A program made the translations under genes and the position numbers. Of a DNA stretch of 57,361 nt, positions 51,867-57,361 are shown one piece after another. The stretch covers positions 1 through 57,361 of the forward strand of contig URQB01000014.1 of assembly GCA_900549825.1 (NCBI GenBank). The letters run 5' to 3'. Position 1 is the first letter of the stretch; each line of letters starts with the position of its first letter. Origin of the DNA: an uncultured Oscillospiraceae bacterium. GTDB taxonomy: Bacteria > Bacillota > Clostridia > Oscillospirales > Acutalibacteraceae. The notes under the pieces were generated by a model, which searched no databases, was not told the DNA's origin, and worked only from the letters and a program-made list of their open reading frames with translations.

Positions 51867-52640
51867 TCAGTCACGCAAGAAGCCGGTCATGGGATCGGAG
51901 GCGGAGGCGCCCCGCCCCAGCACCCGGCCCAGACCGGAGAGATACGCCTGCCGGCCCGCCTCGATGGCCTTGCGGAAGGCGGAGGCCATCATGGGCAGGT
52001 CTCCGGCGGTGGCCAGGGCGGTGTTGGCCATGATGGCCGCCGCGCCCATCTCCATGGCCTCACAGGCCTGGGAAGGTCGGCCGATCCCCGCGTCCACGAT
52101 GATGGGCAGGTCGATCTCATCAATGAGAATCTGGATGAAGTCCCGGGTGGCCAGCCCCTTGTTGGAGCCAATGGGGGATGCCAGGGGCATCACTGCCGCT
52201 GCGCCCGCGTTCACCAGATCCCGGGCCGCGTTCAGGTCCGGATACATATAGGGCATGACCACGAAACCCTCCTTCGCCAGGATCTCCGTGGCGCGGATTG
52301 TCTCCTGGTTATCGGGCAGCAGATACTTGGAATCGCGCATGATCTCAATCTTCACAAAGTCACCGCACCCCAGCTCCCGGGCCAGCCGGGCGATGCGCAC
52401 CGCCTCGTCAGCGGTTCGGGCTCCGGAGGTGTTGGGCAGCAGCGTGACGCCCTTGGGGATGTAGTCCAGGATATTTTCATGCTCCTTGGTATTGGCCCTT
52501 CGCACGGCCAGGGTGATGATCTCCGCCCCGGCATCCTGGACGGCGGATTCGATGAGGGCCAGGGAGTACTTCCCGGAGCCCAGGATGAAGCGGGACGTGA
52601 ACGCGTGCCCGCCGATAATCAGCTTGTCGCTTTCCTGCAT
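51867..52640 (-). CDS. thiG: Thiazole synthase
   Basis: The 257-residue TIM-barrel enzyme builds the thiazole ring from deoxyxylulose phosphate, dehydroglycine and the ThiS thiocarboxylate. Motifs are LIIGGHAFTSRFILGSGKYS, EIITLAVRRAN, LLPNTSGARTADEAV, FVKIEIMRDSKYLLPDN, AAAVMPLASPIGSNKG and PIIVDAGIGRPSQACEAMEMG; the Lys of VKIE is the Schiff-base residue. ATG 52640 follows AGAGGTAAT. The frame stays open upstream only by chance, so the fused long reading is not real. Confidence 0.96.
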   Translation of the reverse strand: MQESDKLIIGGHAFTSRFILGSGKYSLALIESAVQDAGAEIITLAVRRANTKEHENILDYIPKGVTLLPNTSGARTADEAVRIARLARELGCGDFVKIEIMRDSKYLLPDNQETIRATEILAKEGFVVMPYMYPDLNAARDLVNAGAAAVMPLASPIGSNKGLATRDFIQILIDEIDLPIIVDAGIGRPSQACEAMEMGAAAIMANTALATAGDLPMMASAFRKAIEAGRQAYLSGLGRVLGRGASASDPMTGFLRD

Positions 52641-52669
52641 GGATATTACCTCTTCTCTGATCTTTGTTT

Positions 52670-53305
52670 TTAAGCTTCTGTCTCCCCGGCGATCAGCCGG
52701 AGGATCATGTTCGCCTCGTGAGCCGCGCAGACCAGCACCCGGGAGGACACAAGGCCCGGCGCCTCCCCGGAGTCGGATACCTCGTCCCCGCACAGGTAGA
52801 AGCGCCGGGAGACCCGGCGGGTGCGGATGGTATTGGCGGTGCCCAGGCCCGCCATGCCGGAGGATGCAACCAGGTATTTGTCCGGAAAGTGCTCCAGCAC
52901 GCCGGAAACCAGCATGGCCTTCGCCTCCGGGCAATCGAAAGCCTCGCAGATAAGGTCGTCCTGCCGCAGCAGCTCCGCGAGATTCCCTTCCGTGATCCGA
53001 ACGGTATCCGTCATCACTCGGCAGTAGGGGGCGATCTCCGCCAGGACGGCCTGCATCGCGTCGGTCTTCCATTGTCCGATCTGGCGGACGGAATACTGCT
53101 GGCGGTTCAGGTTGGTGATGTCCACCCGGTCGAAGTCGATCAGATGGAGCTGTCCCACTCCGGCCCGGGCCAGAGCGATGACGATGTTGGAGCCCAGTCC
53201 GCCCAGTCCGCACACCGCCACCCGGGCGGCGCTGATCCTTGCCTGAAGCGCGGCCCCATGCCGGTCGCACAGGGACTGATAAAATTCTTCCTTCGTTGGT
53301 ACCAT
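52670..53305 (-). CDS. thiF: ThiS adenylyltransferase
   Basis: The 211-residue E1-like enzyme adenylates the ThiS C terminus for sulfur transfer. The nucleotide motif GLGGLGSNIVIALARAGVG is at about 30-48, and DFDRVDITNLNRQQY and KTDAMQAVLAEI follow. It is of the short form without the C-terminal rhodanese-like part. The zinc CxxC pairs of MoeB are absent, as in many Clostridia ThiF. ATG 53305 is preferred because it lies 9 bp after GGAGGCGG, which itself is the end of thiS. Confidence 0.93.
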   Translation of the reverse strand: MVPTKEEFYQSLCDRHGAALQARISAARVAVCGLGGLGSNIVIALARAGVGQLHLIDFDRVDITNLNRQQYSVRQIGQWKTDAMQAVLAEIAPYCRVMTDTVRITEGNLAELLRQDDLICEAFDCPEAKAMLVSGVLEHFPDKYLVASSGMAGLGTANTIRTRRVSRRFYLCGDEVSDSGEAPGLVSSRVLVCAAHEANMILRLIAGETEA

Positions 53306-53310
53306 ATCTG

Positions 53311-53505
53311 TCAACCGCCTCCCACGAAACTGACAATCTCCAAAACGTCCCCGTCCTCCAGGACCGTCTCGCTGTAAAGGCGCTTGGGCACGATCTGCCC
53401 GTTCCTCTCCACCGCGATGCGTGCGGGATCGAAATTACTCCCGGCCAGGTAGTCGGACAGGATCCTACCGCCCAAGTCCAGTGCTTCTCCATTGATTTTA
53501 ATCAA
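53311..53505 (-). CDS. thiS: Sulfur carrier protein ThiS
   Basis: The 64-residue ubiquitin-like carrier starts LIKINGEALDLGG and ends VSFVGGG with the essential Gly-Gly C terminus that forms the thiocarboxylate. TTG 53505 is the start: AAAGGAGGAG lies 5-6 bp before it. It is the first gene of the thi operon. The frame is open upstream only through the leader hairpin. Confidence 0.95.
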   Translation of the reverse strand: MIKINGEALDLGGRILSDYLAGSNFDPARIAVERNGQIVPKRLYSETVLEDGDVLEIVSFVGGG

Positions 53506-53520
53506 ATCATCTCCTCCTTT

Positions 53521-53590
53521 CCGCACGACAAAAAGGCCGCACGAAAGCAATACACCCGCGGTGGTGTACCCCTTCGTGCGGCCTTTGCCT
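53521..53590 (-). ncRNA. Leader hairpin of the thi operon, terminator or attenuator
   Basis: The minus-strand transcript forms AAAGGCCGCACGAA (53586-53573) paired with TTCGTGCGGCCTTT (53545-53532), with an inner UACACC/GGUGUA stem, then TTTTTG. The sequence TCGTGCGG occurs again directly after (53528-53521), so the 5' arm could pair with either copy, a simple terminator/antiterminator choice. None of the conserved TPP-aptamer segments is seen. It sits between the promoter and the thiS SD. Confidence 0.65.
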
Positions 53591-53605
53591 TGCACTCTAT
53601 TTAAA

Positions 53606-53633
53606 ATTATAGCATAAAATCGAACGATGTCAA
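53606..53633 (-). promoter_or_regulatory. Promoter of the thi operon
   Basis: On the minus strand TTGACA (53633-53628) and TATAAT (53611-53606) are separated by 16 bp, with a TGC extension before the -10 box. Transcription would start near 53599, about 13 nt before the leader hairpin. Confidence 0.8.
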
Positions 53634-53699
53634 GAGTCGCATATGTGTCTTTGGGCGAAGCAAGGCTCCATATTTTGCCCGCTTCTATGGTACAGCGGA

Positions 53700-54041
53700 A
53701 ATCGGCTCAGTTTCTAACCCAGAATAGAAAACAAGTGGATATAAGATAATAGAAACTTTGCTCCGGCAATTTGGAAACTGTGTTTGCGAATCGCTCATTA
53801 CCCACAACAACAGCTTCACCATGCACAATAAAGACGGTCGGCTTTTCCTGCCTTTCAAAGTAACTATCCACAGTAAATGGCTCATCGTGCTTTTCGGACA
53901 CAAGACAGTCAAGCGATACTTCTTGCCGTTGCGTTCTTCCGAAATCGCGATATGCGTTTTGCTTCATTGCGCAGAACAATTTTGCAAAAGGCGTGAAAAA
54001 GCATACTCGATATGCTCCATGAATTGTTCGGAATACCTCAT
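53700..54041 (-). pseudogene. Conjugative-element sigma factor gene, frameshifted
   Basis: ATG 54041 follows GGGGGTGAA and reads MRYSEQFMEHIEYAF. The match then moves to a second frame (FCKIVLRNEAK) and a third (YRDFGRTQRQEVSLDCLVSE, then EPFTVDSYFE, KLPEQS). Together these spell the N-terminal two thirds of the small sigma-70-like protein found in Tn916/Tn1549-type elements. Two frameshifts and loss of the C-terminal DNA-binding part show it is dead. Confidence 0.7.
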
Positions 54042-54199
54042 GATCATTCACCCCCTTTCTTCCCAGTAGAGGGCTATTGCAACAAACGCCCATGCAGCGC
54101 AAAACAGCATGTCTCGCTGGTTTAAGAGGTATGCATAGACTCTGCGCATATTCTCGTTCTTTAGCGGCAGCGCGAAGGGCTTGCTTTCCTTTACAACAG

Positions 54200-54391
54200 G
54201 CGGCGATAGCATCGGTAAACAAAAAGAAAGGTATTACCGAAAATGAGGCGCTTGCCAAACTGTACGCTTCCAAACTCTATGCTGCGCTTGAACAGGAGGA
54301 CACCAAGGTCTGACAGTACAGCACCGATATGCTCTACTCACTTTTTGAACAGGAAGAACAAACGGGAACCATAACATTTCCCGATATGTAA
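54200..54391 (+). pseudogene. DUF3791-partner gene with nonsense mutation
   Basis: One frame reads ITENEALAKLYASKLYAALE, QEDTKV, then TGA (54311-54313), then QYSTDMLYSLFEQEEQTG and TITFPDM before TAA (54389-54391). Relatives have Trp at the stop position, so TGG has become TGA. The 5' end is lost in unrelated sequence. The intact DUF3791 gene follows 12 bp later, as in the usual pairing. Confidence 0.6.
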
Positions 54392-54403
54392 GGAGGAATC
54401 GCC

Positions 54404-54628
54404 ATGAGCAACGAAATTGCTCTTACAGTATTCTGCATTGAAAACTACAAGGTTCATACGTCCATGACAGGAAAACAAACAGCTGAACTTTTCCGGCCGT
54501 ATGGTGTCTTTGACTACCTTCGTGAATTCTACGATGTTCTGCATACAACTGGATATCAATATATCAACAGCGACATTGACATCTACCTGAAATCCAGAAA
54601 CGCTGTTATCCCTGCACAATGGAAATAG
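54404..54628 (+). CDS. DUF3791 protein
   Basis: The 74-residue protein matches DUF3791, a small family common in Clostridia mobile regions, often next to DUF3990 genes. The motif FCIENYKVHTSMTGKQTAEL, then FRPYGVFDYLREFYDVLHTT and NSDIDIYL covers almost the whole chain. TAAGGAGGAATCGCC precedes ATG 54404. The function is unknown; a toxin-antitoxin-like or accessory role has been suggested from context only. Its upstream partner is broken, so it may be functionally orphaned. Confidence 0.82.
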   Translation: MSNEIALTVFCIENYKVHTSMTGKQTAELFRPYGVFDYLREFYDVLHTTGYQYINSDIDIYLKSRNAVIPAQWK

Positions 54629-54660
54629 GCGGGAAAGCCATTTTAGGGCCTTCCCGCCCT
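54629..54660 (+). terminator. Hairpin after the DUF3791 gene
   Basis: GGCGGGAA(A)GCC pairs with GGGC(C)TTCCCGCC directly after the stop codon. No long T tract follows. Confidence 0.5.
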
Positions 54661-54682
54661 GATTGCCCACAAGCAAAGGCGG

Positions 54683-54743
54683 CGAGCCTGTCAACGGCGG
54701 CGCAAAATTTTTGCGCCGTTCATCTTGACCGTTGACTGGCTCG
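54683..54743. repeat. Nested palindrome typical of conjugative-element DNA
   Basis: CGAGCCTGTCAACGG (54683-54697) and CCGTTGACTGGCTCG (54729-54743) are inverted with one mismatch. Between them GGCGCAAAA/TTTTGCGCC forms an inner stem (54699-54717). I recall similar strings in Clostridia conjugative elements. It may be a terminator or a structural site. Confidence 0.55.
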
Positions 54744-54853
54744 GCTGGCTTTGCTATCTCCTCGATAAAATGTAATTTACCTATACAGTCGTCATTCTCT
54801 TTTCCGCCAATGATACAGTCCTAATCATCAATGGAAAAAACGAAATTGTATTT

Positions 54854-55603
54854 TTATTTTTTGAGTATTCTCTCTAAGGAGGTAACATCTAACAAATTCA
54901 CTGTCTCAAAATTCCCTTTATAAAACACACCCCAGTTGTTGAAAACACAGGGCAGTTCCTTGGCCTTTTGCAGCGTATCCACTTGAATGAAAGATACAGG
55001 AACGTCATTCGTTTCACAATATTGTTTTATCATCTCAATTCTTTGATAAACATAAGGGCATTGCATATCATAATAAATAGTCAGTTCTTTGCTTTCAATT
55101 CCTTGTTTTTTCACATTTGAGGCAAACTTCGGCGTCGTTCCGTCAAAAGAGAGCGCAAGCAATTCATATCCATTATCGGTAGTATCAACAACCTCAAAGC
55201 CAAACTTCTTTGCAAATGACTGGTCAGAAAGCCACGCTTTTTGTTTTTTTGCTCCGAGCATACAAACGCCGGATTTACCCTTTTCTTTGGCATCGGCCAA
55301 ACAATACTCCATCAGCGCACGCCCATACCCATTTCCTTTGGGGCTGCCAGTAACCCATAAGCAATATACATAGTAATAGTTATCGCCAATGATGGGCACC
55401 CAGGCTGTTTCAAGGGGAGCATATTCAATAAAAACCGTAGCCTTTGCATTTAACTTTCTAAAAACATGTCCTTCCTTTAGCCGGTCTGAAAGCCATTGTC
55501 TTTTTGCCTCGATACCTGGATGAGACTTTTTACTGCGGATAATGCAGCATAAATGCTCATTGGCAAGGTTGTCTGCTGTTAAGTTTATAAAATCAGTATT
55601 CAT
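54854..55603 (-). CDS. GNAT acetyltransferase with YoaP domain
   Basis: The 249-residue protein has a GNAT domain (about 1-155; acetyl-CoA loop GSPKGNGYGRALMEYCL) and a C-terminal YoaP-like thioredoxin-fold domain (about 160-245; YYDMQCPYVYQRIEMI, then VSFIQVDTLQKAKELP and FNNWGVFYKGNFETV). The CPY motif has a single Cys, as in the family. GGAGGGTACAC precedes ATG 55603. The AT-rich composition matches the adjacent element remnants. The substrate is unknown. Confidence 0.88.
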   Translation of the reverse strand: MNTDFINLTADNLANEHLCCIIRSKKSHPGIEAKRQWLSDRLKEGHVFRKLNAKATVFIEYAPLETAWVPIIGDNYYYVYCLWVTGSPKGNGYGRALMEYCLADAKEKGKSGVCMLGAKKQKAWLSDQSFAKKFGFEVVDTTDNGYELLALSFDGTTPKFASNVKKQGIESKELTIYYDMQCPYVYQRIEMIKQYCETNDVPVSFIQVDTLQKAKELPCVFNNWGVFYKGNFETVNLLDVTSLERILKK

Positions 55604-55653
55604 GTGTACCCTCCCTTTAAATTTTTGTTTATCGTTCTCTATTTTCTCTTTGC

Positions 55654-56067
55654 TTATTTCAGTTTTTCTTGACAGTCGCTACATTCTCTATCGTGGATAG
55701 AAATAATACCCCCACATTTTGGACAAGTATATTTCTCTTTCTGCTTTTCCATAAACATCTCCAAACCATGTTGCTGAACAAATTCGCTATTCCCCATAAG
55801 ACTTGCTTGATACCTCTTGTTGTAGCTTTTTTCAAGATTTTTTACTAACTTGCAGGGATAATCGGGGCATTCAAAGCAATAGGATAGTCCTTTGACTTTG
55901 ACGCAATCTTTTATTTTACATTTACGGCAATGTTCCGGTTTTCCCATGTCGCCATTCAAGCAACCTGCACATGGCTTTTTGTGATAACAATATTTATAGC
56001 AAACCAGACAATTCATTCCACAGGGAGCGAACATAATCGTATCAATATTCTCTTTTGTCATTTTCAT
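55654..56067 (-). CDS. DUF3795 Cys-rich protein
   Basis: The 137-residue protein matches DUF3795. The Cys pattern is APCGMNCLVCYKYC, CAGCLNGD, CRKCKIKDCV, YCFECPDYPCKL, and a C-terminal zinc ribbon YTCPKCGGI then CSDCQEKLK. It probably binds zinc or a cluster. ATG 56067 follows AAGGAG. It is upstream of the GNAT gene in the same direction, 50 bp apart, so the two may share a transcript. The function is unknown. Confidence 0.85.
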   Translation of the reverse strand: MKMTKENIDTIMFAPCGMNCLVCYKYCYHKKPCAGCLNGDMGKPEHCRKCKIKDCVKVKGLSYCFECPDYPCKLVKNLEKSYNKRYQASLMGNSEFVQQHGLEMFMEKQKEKYTCPKCGGIISIHDRECSDCQEKLK

Positions 56068-56166
56068 AGTTTGTTTCTCCTTGCAAAATTCTATTTGTTG
56101 TTCTGCTTTTTCCATTCTACCACAATTCTGAGAGCGTGGAAATAGCCAGTTTCAAAGCCGGATTTT

Positions 56167-56335
56167 CTACCTTTCGGATATACGGTACAGGCGGTTAAAA
56201 AGGTCTACACTTAAAAGCAGTTCATCGATGGACTGCACCTTGAAAACCGCATGGCCGTCCGAAAAGGGCTACCCCGGCAGGGTAAGCTCCGCCACGAACC
56301 GGTAACTGATAGGAAAAGTGTAGATAAGTGAGTGA
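56167..56335 (-). pseudogene. Remnant of an unrecognised element gene
   Basis: On the minus strand one frame reads SYRFVAELTLPG, a TAG (56271-56269), then PFSDGHAVFKVQSIDELLLS and VDLFNRLYRISER and a stop. No start or SD is seen. It lies between element cargo genes and the rRNA operon and is probably the C-terminal part of a conjugative-element gene. Confidence 0.4.
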
Positions 56336-56385
56336 TCATTCAAAAACACAAGCTCGCTGGTTTAAATTTGAATCACGACGTCAAA

Positions 56386-56419
56386 AAACAAAAGCTCCAC
56401 CCTGCGGGTGAAGCTTTTA
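56386..56419 (-). terminator. Terminator of the rRNA operon
   Basis: Directly after tRNA-Asn on the minus strand, AAAAGCTTCACCC pairs with GGGTGGAGCTTTT and is followed by GTTTTTTG. Confidence 0.85.
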
Positions 56420-56424
56420 CTTTG

Positions 56425-56500
56425 TGGCTCCCCCTGTTGGACTCGAACCAACGACCCTGCGGTTAACAGCCGCATGCTCTACCGGCTGAGCTAAGGAGGA
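56425..56500 (-). tRNA. tRNA-Asn (GUU)
   Basis: Acceptor TCCTCCT/AGGGGGA, anticodon loop CTGTTAA (GUU), T loop TTCGAGT, discriminator G and encoded CCA are visible. It is the last gene of the rRNA operon. Confidence 0.96.
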
Positions 56501-56559
56501 ATGTCGAAACCGGTTTCGGTTCACATGACTTTCATGCAAACCAAACCGGGTTCCTGTGT

Positions 56560-56675
<116 letters not shown>

Positions 56676-56739
56676 TTTGCCTCTGTGCTCTTCACACAGA
56701 TTCTATTAAAAACAGCGTCTCCGCTGCTTTCAGCGTTTT

Positions 56740-56815
56740 TGGTGACCCGTAGCGGATTCGAACCGCTGTTGCCGGCGTGAGAGGCCGGAGTCTTAGGCCA
56801 CTTGACCAACGGGCC
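56740..56815 (-). tRNA. tRNA-Glu (CUC)
   Basis: Acceptor GGCCCGT/ACGGGTC, anticodon stem CCGGC/GCCGG with loop CTCTCAC (anticodon CUC), T loop TTCGAAT and encoded CCA are seen. It lies between 23S and 5S rRNA. Confidence 0.94.
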
Positions 56816-56820
56816 ACGCT

Positions 56821-56896
56821 TGGTACACCATCACGGGCTCGAACCGTGGACACCCTGATTAAGAGTCAGGTGCTCTACCAACTGAGCTAATGGTGC
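56821..56896 (-). tRNA. tRNA-Lys (CUU)
   Basis: Acceptor GCACCAT/ATGGTGT (with a G-T pair), anticodon stem CCTGA/TCAGG with loop CTCTTAA (anticodon CUU), and encoded CCA are seen. It is 5 bp from tRNA-Glu and about 150 bp from the end of 23S rRNA. It complements the UUU isoacceptor at 5627-5702. Confidence 0.94.
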
Positions 56897-57049
56897 TCAT
56901 CCTGTTTCTTTTCCGGTGTGTACCTCTTCGACGCAGATATTTTCCCACATCCGCGCCGCTTTGTCAAGGCCTTTATACCCTGAAAACTGAACAAAGAGAA
57001 GAGAGGCAACTCAGAAAAACCATAATCCTTCTAAACCATAGCTTGTATG

Positions 57050-57361
<312 letters not shown>

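Noticed and set aside
50446..52673. Long plus-strand open frames across thiH and thiG
   Set aside because: High GC keeps antisense frames open. The minus-strand thi genes have unmistakable motifs and SD sequences, and the plus frames have none.
51867..53492. A 541-codon frame that would fuse an unknown N-terminal part to ThiG
   Set aside because: The first half lies out of frame over thiF and thiS and has no protein-like character. ThiG has its own ATG and SD at 52640.
53521..53590. TPP riboswitch upstream of thiS
   Set aside because: The conserved CUGAGA, ACCC and UGAUCUGG-type segments are absent and the leader is too short for the aptamer.
54338..54694. Minus-strand frame opposite the DUF3791 gene
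   Set aside because: It overlaps a gene with a strong SD and family match and has no start signal of its own.

Overview
The window looks like a chromosome segment of a low-oxygen Gram-positive bacterium of the class Clostridia, most likely a gut Oscillospirales/Ruminococcaceae-type organism. The evidence is the mix of 2-oxoacid:ferredoxin oxidoreductase, ferredoxins, an orphan MreB, ECF transporters, DUF1292/DUF1848/YitT families, strong SD sequences, frequent TTG starts, and sigma-A promoters with 17-bp spacers. Base composition is moderately GC-rich, with two clear departures: a more AT-rich block at about 32.9-37.8 kb and a very GC-rich block at about 50.0-53.5 kb. No CRISPR array, prophage or intact transposase was found.

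Layout. 1-0.9 kb: repeats, a gene remnant and a terminator. 0.9-4.3 kb: DUF1292 protein, MreB, then (minus) a Ca/Na exchanger and Ogt behind a leader with its own terminator. 4.4-6.4 kb: decayed tRNA-Lys, XRE regulator, tRNA-Lys, two tiny co-transcribed genes. 6.5-9.9 kb: CapA-like lipoprotein, initiator tRNA, and a Crp/Fnr regulator divergent from a ferredoxin with a 16-bp palindrome between them. 9.9-13.2 kb: five-gene Vor/Kor oxidoreductase operon with a P-loop ATPase. 13.4-18.2 kb: GNAT pseudogene, amidase and GHL10 lipoprotein. 18.3-19.7 kb: small genes and tRNA-Pro.

19.8-27.3 kb: an iron/heme-type operon. A promoter overlaid by two DtxR-like palindromes drives a NEAT surface protein, two CydDC-type ABC half-transporters, a YgbA_NO protein and a complete ECF transporter (S, T, fused double ATPase). 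The order resembles the streptococcal sia heme operon. 27.4-30.8 kb (minus): YitT, zinc-dependent phospholipase C-like and GPH symporter genes, with Pho-box-like TTAAC repeats phased at 11 bp upstream of the first two. 31.0-32.7 kb: GH2 glycosidase.

33.0-37.6 kb: the most unusual unit, a two-gene cassette of a DUF2935 helical metal-binding protein and a 1226-residue six-cupredoxin multicopper oxidase. The oxidase has a full set of type 1 and trinuclear copper ligands and no signal peptide. It has foreign base composition and is followed by degenerate IS-like ends. 37.9-49.6 kb: ordinary chromosome (serine hydrolase, YgjP peptidase, ceramidase-like protein, NagB, endonuclease IV, DUF1848, thioesterase, RfbB, TspO, M28 peptidase).

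50.0-53.6 kb: GC-rich thiSFGHE operon for the thiamine thiazole branch. Its leader holds an unusual terminator hairpin and no recognisable TPP aptamer. 53.7-56.4 kb: debris of an integrative conjugative element (frameshifted sigma factor, DUF3791 pair with a nonsense mutation, nested palindrome, gene remnant) with two intact cargo-like genes. 56.4 kb to the end (minus): 3' end of an rRNA operon, transcribed 23S, tRNA-Lys, tRNA-Glu, 5S, tRNA-Asn.
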